Shown here: piece after piece, positions 36,361 through 46,210 of the stretch | Layout of the letters: every line of letters starts with the position of its first letter | Position numbering within the stretch: the first letter of the stretch is position 1 | DNA from: Falsirhodobacter sp051195255 | Lineage (GTDB): Bacteria; Pseudomonadota; Alphaproteobacteria; Rhodobacterales; Rhodobacteraceae | Assembly: GCF_051195255.1 (NCBI RefSeq) | Contig: NZ_JBNJLK010000004.1 | Span: 62,001-126,000, forward strand | Reading direction: 5' to 3' | Length of the DNA stretch: 64,000 nt | The notes under the pieces: generated by a model | Seen by the model: the letters and a program-made list of their open reading frames with translations, nothing else | Databases searched by the model: none | What the model was told of the DNA's origin: nothing | Program-made: the position numbers and the translations under genes

Positions 36361-37263
36361 CGGGAATCTCCTTCAAGAAATCAGGTGATCAGGCTATCTA
36401 CAACGGTGGCTTCACCGCCCTGACCCGCCCGGACGTCAGCCCCCAGACGATCCACAGCGGAACCCTGACGCCTTCAGGCGGCCGTCAGGAGTGATTGCCG
36501 GACTCGCTCGGCGGGCTTTGCAACGGTGCGGGTGCCCAAAGGAGGCGTCACAAGCACGGCACCTTTAACAACAAGACCCCAAGTGGCGGAGCGCCTGGTC
36601 TGACGGTCCCGCGGACCGCGCAGAGAGATCGACGAAGCAGGGGCAGTAGTGATCACACCTGATCAGGTTCACGAGTTGGGAATTTGCCATGGGAAGAGTT
36701 GACGTCGACCCAAACGGCCGTGCGTAAAAGCAACCGACTCTTAATCTTTCCGTGCTGCGATCCCACGCAACGCCATGCGGCATCCGAAGAGGTCAACCAA
36801 CCTGATGTGGTGAACGCAGCACCGCGAGGGTGGCGGCGTCGATCTTCACTATCCGCCGGCTTTCTGGCATCGCCGGATGGCCGCAAGCACCACTGGTCCC
36901 GACGCGCAGGTTCAGGATCATCGGCAGCAAGCGCGGACTGAAAGCGATCCTGATCACGGCCGCTGTCGGGAGCATCGTACAAGTCCGGGCGGAAACCCTG
37001 ACATCTTCCTTGCGCGAACATCTGCACAGGTCGATGGACGTCGGGAGCACGGCGAGGCGGGTTTGCATGAGTGTTTTGGCAAGCACGCTGCAAAGTCGGG
37101 AAAGGACCCCCTGCTTCTTGCCCTACACATCGGGCGCTTTGACCCTCTACAGACACAGGTGGAACGGGATTTAGCCCTCACCTCAGCCCTTCACTTGGTC
37201 AGCGGAAGAAGCCCATGCGGGTGGACCTATCTCGCGGACAGGGGGCCAAAGCATCGGAAATAT
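36361..37263. other. Gene-poor, lower-GC stretch between the fibre genes and tRNA-Thr
   Basis: About 900 bases with no reading frame I can support on either strand. Frames up to about 170 codons exist but lack ribosome sites, have unlikely composition and overlap one another. Base composition of 36.66-36.78 kb is about 55-57 percent GC by hand count, below the surrounding genes. It may hold decayed mobile DNA, but I could not recognise any transposase or integrase motif. Confidence 0.6.
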
Positions 37264-37339
37264 TGGTGCCCCCAGACGGACTCGAACCGCCGACCCGCTG
37301 ATTACAAATCAGCCGCTCTACCAGCTGAGCTATAGAGGC
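37264..37339 (-). tRNA. tRNA-Thr (anticodon TGT)
   Basis: The full cloverleaf can be folded by hand: acceptor GCCTCTA / TGGGGGC, D-stem GCTC / GAGC, anticodon stem GCTGA / TCAGC with loop TTTGTAA (anticodon TGT), a 5-base variable loop, and T-arm GGCGG-TTCGAGT-CCGTC. The terminal CCA is encoded. It reads ACA codons. Its 3' end faces the gene-poor stretch and the fibre genes, the usual side for integrated elements. Confidence 0.97.
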
Positions 37340-37348
37340 GCCGTGCCG

Positions 37349-37377
37349 TCTGTAGCGCGACTGTGGGCGGGTGGCAA
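37349..37377 (-). promoter_or_regulatory. Promoter of tRNA-Thr
   Basis: Minus strand TTGCCA (37377-37372), 17-base spacer, TACAGA (37354-37349), ending 9 bases before the tRNA 5' end. Confidence 0.55.
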
Positions 37378-37448
37378 CCCTTTCGGTATGCGGTTCACTC
37401 GCCGCCCCGGGAAGGCTATATGGGGACAGAGCAGACAAAGGAACACTG

Positions 37449-38321
37449 ATGCAGATCGCATTCCATGTTGGCGTTCATTGCACCGATGACGGCCGGTTGC
37501 TCCGCTGCCTTCAGGCCAATGCGGAGGCGCTCGCGGCCGAAGGAATCGCGGTTCCCGATCCGGACATCTACCGCAACCTGCTGCGCGACGCCGCCAGCAC
37601 GCTTCAGGGCCAGGCCGCCAGCGCCGAGACCGAGGCCATCATGATCGAGCAGATCATGGACGAACAGCAGGCCGACCGCATCATCCTGTCATGGGACAGC
37701 TTCCTCGCCTATCCGAACTGGGCCGTGCGGGGACGCTTCTATTCGAAAGCGGGGGAACGCGTCCGCGGGCTTCAGAACACCTTCCCGTCCCATGAGACGC
37801 AGATCTACATGGCGATTCGGAACCCGGCGACCTTCCTGCCCGACCTGTGTTCGCGCAAGCGCAACCGCCCGGTGTCGGAGATCATCGGCGATGTCGACCC
37901 TCTCGACCTTTATTGGTCCGAGGTGGTGAACGACCTCCGCTCCCTTGTGCCGCATGCGCCGCTGACCGTCTGGTGCGATGAGGATACCCCCATGATCTGG
38001 CCCGAAGTTCTCGCCGCCGTGGCCGGGGTGGAGGACGGGACCGCGCTGACGGGATGGGACGATATCCTGCACCACGTGATGGAGGACGAGGGGGTGCGCC
38101 GCCTGCAGACCATCATGTCGGAAACGCCCGTGCCGGACCTGGCCCGGCGGCGCGACATGATCGGGAACCTGTTGTCGGAATTCGTGCGCCCCGAGGTGGT
38201 CGAGGCGGAGTTCGAGATGCCGGGCTGGACCCAAGCCCACGTGGACGAGATGACGGCCCGCTACGAGGCCGACATCGAGCGCATTCAGCGGACGCCGGGG
38301 GTGACGTTCCTCGCCCCCTGA
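37449..38321 (+). CDS. Conserved hypothetical protein, possibly sulfotransferase-like
   Basis: 290 residues from the ATG at 37449, which has AAAGGAAC upstream. The N-terminus (IAFHVGVHCTDDGRLLRCL) looks like the phosphosulfate-binding loop of sulfotransferase-like folds (H.G.H.T), and RGFYSKAG-type and YMAIRNPATFLPDLC segments follow, again like the 3' phosphosulfate region RNP. However the Lys and Gly of a working loop are not clear, so activity is doubtful. Similar uncharacterised proteins occur in Rhodobacterales. No operon partner is visible; it ends 3 bases from converging gapR. Confidence 0.6.
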   Translation: MQIAFHVGVHCTDDGRLLRCLQANAEALAAEGIAVPDPDIYRNLLRDAASTLQGQAASAETEAIMIEQIMDEQQADRIILSWDSFLAYPNWAVRGRFYSKAGERVRGLQNTFPSHETQIYMAIRNPATFLPDLCSRKRNRPVSEIIGDVDPLDLYWSEVVNDLRSLVPHAPLTVWCDEDTPMIWPEVLAAVAGVEDGTALTGWDDILHHVMEDEGVRRLQTIMSETPVPDLARRRDMIGNLLSEFVRPEVVEAEFEMPGWTQAHVDEMTARYEADIERIQRTPGVTFLAP

Positions 38322-38324
38322 CGG

Positions 38325-38579
38325 TCACTGCATGCCAAGGGCGGCCTTGTACATGTCCATGATCGCCTCTTCCTCGGCGATCTCGTCGGGCTTGCGACGG
38401 CGCAGGGCGATGACCTTCTTCATCACCTTGGTGTCGTAGCCGCGGCCCTTGGCTTCGGCCATCAGTTCTTTCTGCTGTTCGTTCACGTCCTTCTTTTCGG
38501 CTTCAAGCTGCTCGAAGCGCTCGATGAACTGGCGCAGTTCGTCTGCGGTGACATTGTAGGAATCGAGGGGATCGCTCAT
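38325..38579 (-). CDS. gapR: GapR/DUF2312 nucleoid-associated protein
   Basis: 84 residues: an N-terminal coiled coil (ELRQFIERFEQLEAEKK) and a basic helical end with YDTKVMKKVIALRRR. This is the DUF2312 pattern, named GapR in Caulobacter, where the protein clamps around overtwisted DNA ahead of forks and RNA polymerase and stimulates topoisomerases. Start chosen at ATG 38579 because the conserved domain begins there; longer readings cross a non-coding stretch. Single gene. Confidence 0.9.
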   Translation of the reverse strand: MSDPLDSYNVTADELRQFIERFEQLEAEKKDVNEQQKELMAEAKGRGYDTKVMKKVIALRRRKPDEIAEEEAIMDMYKAALGMQ

Positions 38580-38724
38580 GTCTTCTCGGCCCGGATGCTG
38601 TAGGTGATGTCGTGGATGCGGCCCGGGATAGGCCGCCGCGAACGGCAAGGCGGCGGACGGTGCGCGCTTGCCAGTTGCCGGTGACGGGGTTACCCCCTCG
38701 GCCGATGGAATGGAAGGGGTCGCG

Positions 38725-38940
38725 ATGGAATGGCTGGTCTGGATCGGCGCGGTGTTGTGCCTGGGCGGCATCGTGGGGCTGGCGCGCTGCATCCAACTTG
38801 CGCTGCGCGCGCGCAACGAAGGACTTGAAGGGCCGGCCCTGCAGGAACGGTTCCGCAAGCTGACGTTGCTGAACACGGCCTCCTTGGGCGTTTCGGCCTT
38901 GGGCCTGATGATGGTGGTCGCGGGCGTCATCCTGTCCTGA
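38725..38940 (+). CDS. Small two-span membrane protein, hypothetical
   Basis: 71 residues with two hydrophobic helices (about 3-24 and 50-70) joined by a charged loop. I use the ATG at 38725, preceded by GGAAGGGG. I do not recognise a named family. It lies between gapR (divergent) and the phosphatase-like gene 71 bases further on, in the same direction. Confidence 0.62.
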   Translation: MEWLVWIGAVLCLGGIVGLARCIQLALRARNEGLEGPALQERFRKLTLLNTASLGVSALGLMMVVAGVILS

Positions 38941-39011
38941 CCATTGCGGGGGGCGGATCGGGGCGGTAACGTCGGGCGAATTCAGGCCCCGGCTTCAGGA
39001 AAGACCCCCGC

Positions 39012-39431
39012 ATGGACATCCGCAAGATCACCGACACCTACGCCGTTTCGCCGCAGATCGCGCTTGAGGACGTGGCGGCCCTGCGCGAGGCGGGCTTCAC
39101 CACGATCATCGACAACCGCCCCGACAACGAGATTCCGCCCCACCTGCACACCGACGCCATGCGCGCGGCGGTGGAAGCGGAAGGCCTGTGCTTCGTCGCC
39201 AACCCCATCATCCCCGGACAGCTGACAAACGAGATGCTCGACGTGCAGCGCGCCGCCATTGACGAGGCGGAGGGTCCGGTCTTCGCCTATTGCGCGTCGG
39301 GCAACCGCAGTTCCATCCTCTGGGCCCTGGTCCATGCGGGGCAGATGCCGGTCGACGATCTGGTGGGTCTGCCGGCGCAGCACGGCTATGACCTGAACCA
39401 CCTGCGCCCCACGCTGGAGCGGATGGCCTAA
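39012..39431 (+). CDS. TIGR01244/DUF442-family phosphatase-like protein
   Basis: 139 residues. The fold is that of dual-specificity phosphatases; the P-loop appears as YCASGNRSS with catalytic Cys94 and Arg99, and the opening MDIRKITDTYAVSPQ is typical. Related domains are fused to the persulfide dioxygenase-like Blh proteins and have been linked to sulfide detoxification, but stand-alone members have no proven substrate. Its TAA stop overlaps the converging FliM-like gene stop (CTAA). Confidence 0.85.
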   Translation: MDIRKITDTYAVSPQIALEDVAALREAGFTTIIDNRPDNEIPPHLHTDAMRAAVEAEGLCFVANPIIPGQLTNEMLDVQRAAIDEAEGPVFAYCASGNRSSILWALVHAGQMPVDDLVGLPAQHGYDLNHLRPTLERMA

Positions 39432-40306
39432 GCCACCCCCCGCAGGGGCACGATCTCGGCCGAGGCGGGACGTTCCTCCGTCATCAGGCGAAGGGCGCGC
39501 ATCCCGCGATTCTGCCCCAGCCGCCCCTGCCCGACCCCCTGACCGGCGGCGGTTTCCAGACGCACCTCCTCCAGCGAGGCGCGAGGCAAGGGAATCGCCT
39601 CCCCCACCCGCAGCTGCATCACGGCGGACAGGGGCGCCGAGAACCGGCACAACACCGCCTGCAGAAGCGTTTCCGACGACAGGATCTGTTCGGCCAGATC
39701 GTCGCGGAACGCCAGATCCTCGGCCTGCGCCTCCGGCACGGCGGCCAGCGCGGGCAGGATCAGCCAAAGGCTGGCCGCGCGCCCGCCGCTGGCCGCGCCC
39801 GCAAGCACCACCTTGCTGTGCATCACCCTCAGATCATCGGCCGACAACGCGAGGATCAGCGCCTCGGCGTCCGGCAGGAAACCGTCGCTGTGAAAGCCGT
39901 GGGCCCAGCGGTCCGCATCCGCGGTCAGCGCCGCGCCAAGCGCGACCATGGCCGCGTCGGCGGCCCCACTGCAAAGGGTGGCGTCGATGCGCGTCGGACG
40001 GCGAGCCGCCGCATCGGCGGGAATGCGGCCGGTCATCTGCATCCCCACGATCGCCGCCGTCAGTTCCGCCGAAAGGATCATCGCGCCGCGCGCGCCGTTT
40101 TCATCCGCCAGCGACAGGATCAGGGCGTGATCGGGCACAAGGGCCGGCAGATCGGCCAGCCCCTTCCGATCAACGGTGACGGCGGTCAGGACGATGTCCA
40201 GCCCCACGGCCTCCAGCACGGCGCGGGGCAAGGCCTGACGCCAGGCGCGCGCGGCCCCGTCTTCCTGCGGGGCCGGACGGGAAAGCTTTTGGCGGATGAT
40301 CGTCAC
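39428..40306 (-). CDS. FliM/FliN-type flagellar motor switch C-terminal domain protein, orphan
   Basis: 292 residues. The C-terminal 75 or so residues have the SpoA/FliN pattern (AVMQLRVGEAIPLPRASLEEVRLE), the domain that forms the flagellar C-ring or the sorting platform of type III secretion systems. The N-terminal part resembles the middle domain of FliM but is divergent and lacks a clear CheY-binding N-terminus. No flagellar gene is near. Single orphan genes of this type occur in Rhodobacterales. It could be an alternative motor switch component or a diverged copy with a new role. Confidence 0.72.
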   Translation of the reverse strand: MTIIRQKLSRPAPQEDGAARAWRQALPRAVLEAVGLDIVLTAVTVDRKGLADLPALVPDHALILSLADENGARGAMILSAELTAAIVGMQMTGRIPADAAARRPTRIDATLCSGAADAAMVALGAALTADADRWAHGFHSDGFLPDAEALILALSADDLRVMHSKVVLAGAASGGRAASLWLILPALAAVPEAQAEDLAFRDDLAEQILSSETLLQAVLCRFSAPLSAVMQLRVGEAIPLPRASLEEVRLETAAGQGVGQGRLGQNRGMRALRLMTEERPASAEIVPLRGVA

Positions 40307-40461
40307 GTGGCCTCTCCATCGGTTCGGCGCAGGATGCCACGATATTCCCTAACGGAAGGTTATGCACCGGCGGAGACCCGCATCCGCGGCATAGTAACCC
40401 TTGCAAGCGTTGGAAAAGGAGGCAACATCCGCGCAACCGCAATTCCCCTCCGAGGTATCAC

Positions 40462-42060
40462 TTGTCGCATTCGAGGTTCCGGATCCTTGCCGCCACCGCC
40501 CTCTCGCTGTCGCTGATCGCACCGGCCGCGCAGGCGCAGACCCCAACCCCCACGGCCCCGGTCGAGGATGCAGCCCAGCACCGCTTCGGCGAAGCGCAGC
40601 CCTTCAGCTTCGACCAGCTGACCGCGCGCGCCCGCGACATGTCCACCAAGGCGTTCCAGCCCGTGGAACCGGTCCATCCCGACATCCTTGGCCAGATCGA
40701 CTTCAACGCCCATTGGCGCATCCGCTTCAAGAATGAGGAAACGGTCAAGATCGGCGACGCGCCGGTGCAGTTCTTCCACCTCGGCAAGTATTTCCAGCAG
40801 CCCGTGAAGATCTTTGAGGTCGCGAACGGTCAGGCGCGGCAGATCCTGTATCACCGCAACTACTTCACCATGCCCGAAGACAGCCCGGCGATGCTGCTGG
40901 GCGATGACACGGGCTTTGCAGGTTTCCGCGTCATGCGGCCGGACCTGAAGACGGACTGGATTTCGTTCCTCGGCGCGTCCTATTTCCGCACGGACGGGTT
41001 TGCCCGCCAATACGGCCTGTCTGCTCGCGGCCTTGCCCTGAACACCGGCACCGCCCAGACCGAAGAGTTTCCGCGCTTCACGGAATTCTATCTGGAAACG
41101 CCGACCGATCCCTCGCAGGACCTCATCATCAACGCGCTGCTGGACAGTCCCAGCGTCGCGGGCGCCTACCGGATCACCCTGACCAACCGCAACGGTCTGG
41201 GCCAGGTGGCCGAGGTGCAGAGCCGCCTCTTCTTCCGCAACGGCGTCGAACGTCTGGGCGTGGCGCCGCTGACGTCGATGTTCTGGTTCTCGGAAATCAA
41301 CCGCTTCGCCTCCTCCGACTGGCGGCCCGAGGTGCACGACACCGACGGATTGATGATGGTGACCGGCAAGGGGGAGGAGATCTGGCGTCCCCTGAACAAC
41401 CCTGACCGCGTCGTGACCTCCACCTTCTCGGACGAGAACCCGCGCGGGTTCGGCCTGCTGCAGCGCGACCGCAACTTCGAGAACTATCAGGACGACGGCA
41501 TCTTCTACGACAAGCGCCCCTCGGTCTGGGTGGAGCCGACGTCAAACTGGGGCAAGGGCGCCGTCACGCTGGTGGAACTGCCCACGAATGACGAGGTTTA
41601 TGACAACATCGGCGCCTTCTGGACGCCCGCCGAAGCGCCGAAACCGGGGCAGGAGATGGACTTCAACTATCGCCTGCACTGGGCCGAGGACGTGCCGATC
41701 CCGGAAAACGTGGCCCGCACCTCGGCCACGCGGATCGGCGAAGGCGGCTATCCGGGCAACCCGCGCCCCGACAACCAGGTGAAGGTCCATGTCGAATTTA
41801 CCGGCGACGTGCTGAAGGGCCTGACGCGCGACGACGTGAACTTCAACGTGGGAATATCAGGCGGCCTCAAGCCGATCGAGCCGGGCGTGGTGGCCGTGGT
41901 CGGCAAGAACGACACGTTCCGCCTGACCTTCGACGTGGCCTCCGATGCCGAAACTCTGGACCTCCGGGCCAACCTCGTCAGCCCGAATGGCGAACCGCTG
42001 ACCGAAACCTGGCTGGGGCAGATTCACCCCCGCCAGATCCAGTACCTGCGCAAGCACTGA
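40462..42060 (+). CDS. opgG: Periplasmic glucan biosynthesis protein (OpgG/OpgD family)
   Basis: 532 residues with a Sec signal peptide ending AAQAQ near residue 26. The mature protein has the MdoG beta-sandwich pattern: QPFSFDQLTARARDMSTKAF, then FFHLGKYFQQPVKI, and a closing immunoglobulin-like domain. OpgG shapes osmoregulated periplasmic glucans. OpgD is a close relative; the absence of a twin-arginine signal favours OpgG. Start is TTG with GAGG upstream. The glycosyltransferase gene opgH is not adjacent, since the next gene converges. Confidence 0.87.
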   Translation: MSHSRFRILAATALSLSLIAPAAQAQTPTPTAPVEDAAQHRFGEAQPFSFDQLTARARDMSTKAFQPVEPVHPDILGQIDFNAHWRIRFKNEETVKIGDAPVQFFHLGKYFQQPVKIFEVANGQARQILYHRNYFTMPEDSPAMLLGDDTGFAGFRVMRPDLKTDWISFLGASYFRTDGFARQYGLSARGLALNTGTAQTEEFPRFTEFYLETPTDPSQDLIINALLDSPSVAGAYRITLTNRNGLGQVAEVQSRLFFRNGVERLGVAPLTSMFWFSEINRFASSDWRPEVHDTDGLMMVTGKGEEIWRPLNNPDRVVTSTFSDENPRGFGLLQRDRNFENYQDDGIFYDKRPSVWVEPTSNWGKGAVTLVELPTNDEVYDNIGAFWTPAEAPKPGQEMDFNYRLHWAEDVPIPENVARTSATRIGEGGYPGNPRPDNQVKVHVEFTGDVLKGLTRDDVNFNVGISGGLKPIEPGVVAVVGKNDTFRLTFDVASDAETLDLRANLVSPNGEPLTETWLGQIHPRQIQYLRKH

Positions 42061-43068
<1,008 letters not shown>

Positions 43069-43111
43069 GGGAATCCCCTTTCCCGCCCGATATAGGCAAC
43101 CGTCCGTTCGG

Positions 43112-44989
43112 TTAAAGGGTCATCTGCTGTCCCAGCATGATCGTACGGTTCGACGGCAGCCGGTAGAAGTCCGTCGCGTCCGAGGCCGAACGCGTCATGG
43201 AGATGTAGAGCCGCTTCTGCCACGCCGGCAGCGCCTGGCTGGTGCTGCTTCGGAAACTTCGGCGGTTGACGAAGAACGACGTGCTCATGATGTCGAAACT
43301 CTTGCCCTCGCGCCGGACCAGCATCAGGGCCTTGGGCACGTTGGGCGTTTCCATGTATCCAAACGACATGCGGATGCGCGAAAAGCGCCCGTCGATCGGT
43401 TCCAGCGTGATGCGGGCGTCGTCCGTCACATAGGGGGCGTCGGCCACGCTGACGGTGACGATGAAGTTCTGCGCATGCAGGACGTGGTTGTGCTTGAGGT
43501 TGTGGAGAAGCGCCGGAGGTGCGGCCTCGCTTTCCGAGGTTAGGAAGACGGCCGTTCCGGGCGCCGTCAGCGGGTGGGACTTGTCCAGCATGGCGATCAG
43601 CGTGGTCAGCTTCAGCTGCCCCACCCGCGCCTTTTCCACCACGTGCCGGGTGCAGCGCACCCACGTCCACATCATCACGCACAGCACGGCCGAGATCAGG
43701 ACGGGAATATAACCGCCATCCGCCAGCTTCGCCGCGTTGGCCGTCAGGAACAGGACCTCGATCAGCAGGATCGGGACCATCAGCCCGATCACCCCCGCCA
43801 GTGGCCAGCGCCACCCCTTGCGGAACAGGATAATGGCGAGGACCGAGGTGATGACCATGTCGCCCGACACCGCGATCCCGTAAGCGCTCGCCAGTTCCGA
43901 GGAGCTTTGGAACACGAGCACCAGCACGATCACCCCGACCGCCAGGATGAAGTTGATGCGCGGAACGTAGATCTGCCCCGCCTGCGTTTCAGAGGTGTGC
44001 AGGATGTCGAGCCGCGGCAGAAGCCCGGTCTGCACCGCCTGCTGCACCATGGAAAACGCGCCCGAGATCACGGCCTGACTGGCGATGACGGTGGCGAAGG
44101 TGGCAAGGATGACCAGCGGCACCAGCGCCCAGGGCGGTGCCATCAGGAAAAAGGGATTCTCCGCCATCTCGGGATGGGCCAGCACCGCGGCGCCCTGACC
44201 CAGATAGGACAGCGCCAGCGCGGGCAGCACGACCGCCGTCCAGGCGATGCGGATCGGGCGTCGGCCAAAATGGCCCATGTCGGCATAAAGCGCCTCCCCC
44301 CCGGTGACGGCAAGGAAGACCAGCCCCATCACCGCCAGCGCGCCCGCCCCGTTGGCCACGACATAGCGCACCGCATAAAGGGGGTTGAAGGCCAGCAGGA
44401 TGCCGGGATCGTCCCCGATGTGCAGCAGGCCTGTCACGGCCATCGTCACGAACCAGACCAGCATGATCGGCCCGAAGAACACGGATACCTTTCCGGTCCC
44501 CTTGTTCTGCACCAGAAACAACCCGACGATGATGGCCAGCGTGATCGGCAGCACATAGCGCGCAAGATCCGGAGAGATCAGGCGCATCCCCTCCACCGCC
44601 GACAACACCGACATGGCGGGCGTGATCATCGCATCCCCGAAGAACAGCGAGATCCCGACCACGCCAAGCGCCAGCAGCCAGTTCGGCCGCCGTGCCAACG
44701 CGCGCATGACCAGCGCCACCAGCGACAGGGTCCCGCCCTCGCCCTTGTTGTCGGCCCGCATGACCAGAAGGACGTATTTCAGCGACACGATCAGCATGAT
44801 CGTCCATAGAAGAAGGGAGATGATGCCCAGCACCTCGGCCCGCGTGGCGGACGCGCCGCCGGCCGCGTGCAGGGATTCCCGCAGCGCATAGATCGGGCTG
44901 GTCCCGATGTCGCCGTAAACGACGCCGATGGAGCCGAGGACAAGGGCGCGCCCCGTCATCTGCGGGTGGTGTGCGGTGGCATCCGTCAT
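43112..44989 (-). CDS. kup: Kup-family potassium uptake protein
   Basis: 625 residues with about twelve membrane helices and a cytoplasmic C-terminal domain. The first helix contains the family signature GSIGVVYGDIGTSPIYALRE, followed by KYVLLVMRADNKGEGG. Kup imports potassium with protons at the inner membrane. The ATG at 44989 has AAGGG 6 bases upstream and gives the family length; a longer reading would overlap dedA. It follows dedA by 17 bases on the same strand. Confidence 0.95.
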   Translation of the reverse strand: MTDATAHHPQMTGRALVLGSIGVVYGDIGTSPIYALRESLHAAGGASATRAEVLGIISLLLWTIMLIVSLKYVLLVMRADNKGEGGTLSLVALVMRALARRPNWLLALGVVGISLFFGDAMITPAMSVLSAVEGMRLISPDLARYVLPITLAIIVGLFLVQNKGTGKVSVFFGPIMLVWFVTMAVTGLLHIGDDPGILLAFNPLYAVRYVVANGAGALAVMGLVFLAVTGGEALYADMGHFGRRPIRIAWTAVVLPALALSYLGQGAAVLAHPEMAENPFFLMAPPWALVPLVILATFATVIASQAVISGAFSMVQQAVQTGLLPRLDILHTSETQAGQIYVPRINFILAVGVIVLVLVFQSSSELASAYGIAVSGDMVITSVLAIILFRKGWRWPLAGVIGLMVPILLIEVLFLTANAAKLADGGYIPVLISAVLCVMMWTWVRCTRHVVEKARVGQLKLTTLIAMLDKSHPLTAPGTAVFLTSESEAAPPALLHNLKHNHVLHAQNFIVTVSVADAPYVTDDARITLEPIDGRFSRIRMSFGYMETPNVPKALMLVRREGKSFDIMSTSFFVNRRSFRSSTSQALPAWQKRLYISMTRSASDATDFYRLPSNRTIMLGQQMTL

Positions 44990-45006
44990 CTTGCGCCCTT
45001 CGCGGT

Positions 45007-45570
45007 TCAGCCGGTGATCAGGTTCCACAGCCAGCCCAGAACATTGCCGCCGATCTCTCCCGATTTGGGAACAAGAAAGGCCCAGGCCAGCGCCCCGAGG
45101 ATGTCCCATCCGATGAAGCGACGGAACGGCATCCGGGAAATGCCGGCCATCAGAAAGACGATCGCGCGCAACGGCCCGAAGAAGTGGCCGATCAGCAGCG
45201 CGGCGCCGCCCCATTTGGCAAAGGCGGCACGGCCACGTTCCGCCATCTGGGGGTCTTTCGACATGGGCCACCGTTCCAGCACCCATTCACCCCAACGGCG
45301 GCCCAGCCACCAGCTGAAGCAGGACCCGAGGATGGCCCCGACCGACGCCCCCGCCCAGATCGGCAGGAAATCCACGCCGCCCGTCGCGACCAGCGCACCG
45401 ACCCCGATCAGGATCGCCGTGGAGGGAATGAGGATCGACACGATCGGCATCGTTTCGGCCAGCGCGAAGAACAGCGCGATCCAGAAGGCCCAGCGTTCAT
45501 GGGCTTCCACGAAGGCGATGATGTTGTCGATCAGCGAATCCAACGCCGCGCCTCCGGTTGCGATGTCCAT
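45007..45570 (-). CDS. DedA-family membrane protein
   Basis: 187 residues with four to five hydrophobic stretches and the DedA/SNARE-associated pattern: ETMPIVSILIPSTAILIGVGAL, GSCFSWWLGRRWGE and HFFGPLRAIVFLMAG with the conserved Phe-Gly-x-x-Arg. Recent work on the family points to lipid-carrier (undecaprenyl phosphate) or phosphatidylethanolamine flipping. It lies 17 bases upstream of kup and is probably co-transcribed with it. Confidence 0.88.
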   Translation of the reverse strand: MDIATGGAALDSLIDNIIAFVEAHERWAFWIALFFALAETMPIVSILIPSTAILIGVGALVATGGVDFLPIWAGASVGAILGSCFSWWLGRRWGEWVLERWPMSKDPQMAERGRAAFAKWGGAALLIGHFFGPLRAIVFLMAGISRMPFRRFIGWDILGALAWAFLVPKSGEIGGNVLGWLWNLITG

Positions 45571-45717
45571 GACCTAAAGCGCCCCCGCCCCCGCCGCAAG
45601 CGCGGGATTTGGACGCTTTCCCTTGAGGTTCGTGTCGCGTATAACCCCTGACAATCACGCGCCCACGGGCGCTTTCACGCAACGAAGGCCGAATGGCCAA
45701 AGCACCCCGAGGACGGC

Positions 45718-46203
45718 ATGAGCAAGCAATCCCCCGAACAGGACGTCGATTTCATCAAGGCGCTGGCCGAACTGCTGAACGCCAATGAGCTGACCGAACT
45801 GTCGGTGAAGCGTGAATATGGCGACGATGACAGCCTTGAGGTGCGGGTGGTCAAGCAGGTGAACGTCGTCACCACCTCCGTTGCGGCCGCACCCGTGGCC
45901 GCGCCCGTTCTGGCCGCACCGTCCGCCACCCCCGCCGCCGCCGTGGCGGTCGAGGATCCGGCACAGCATCCGGGCGCCGTCACTTCCCCCATGGTGGGCA
46001 CCGCCTATCTGGCGGCCGAACCGGGTGCGACGCCCTTCGTGACCGTGGGCGCGACCGTGTCCGAGGGGCAGACCGTCCTCATCATCGAGGCGATGAAGAC
46101 CATGAACCACATTCCGGCGACGAAATCCGGCGTCGTGAAGCGCGTTCTGGTGTCCGACGGCACCCCCGTGGAATTCGGCGCCCCCCTGCTGATCATCGAG
46201 TGA
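45718..46203 (+). CDS. accB: Acetyl-CoA carboxylase biotin carboxyl carrier protein
   Basis: 161 residues. A helical N-terminus and an Ala/Pro/Val-rich linker (about 52-80) lead to the biotinyl domain; Lys127 in EAMKTMNH is the biotin site (AMKT instead of the commoner AMKM). It carries carboxybiotin between AccC and the AccAD transferase in the first step of fatty acid synthesis. It starts the accB-accC-aat run; accC follows after 7 bases. Confidence 0.96.
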   Translation: MSKQSPEQDVDFIKALAELLNANELTELSVKREYGDDDSLEVRVVKQVNVVTTSVAAAPVAAPVLAAPSATPAAAVAVEDPAQHPGAVTSPMVGTAYLAAEPGATPFVTVGATVSEGQTVLIIEAMKTMNHIPATKSGVVKRVLVSDGTPVEFGAPLLIIE

Positions 46204-46210
46204 GGGTCGG

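Noticed and set aside
36653..37156. Long open frames on both strands in the gap before tRNA-Thr
   Set aside because: They overlap each other, have no ribosome sites, and the composition (many Arg, Pro, Ser, His) is that of random high-GC DNA. No transposase or integrase motif was recognised.
40414..40461. Strong AAAAGGAGG before opgG as ribosome site for a short leader peptide
   Set aside because: No ATG, GTG or TTG lies at proper spacing after it; the nearest codon is ATC and out of frame with opgG.
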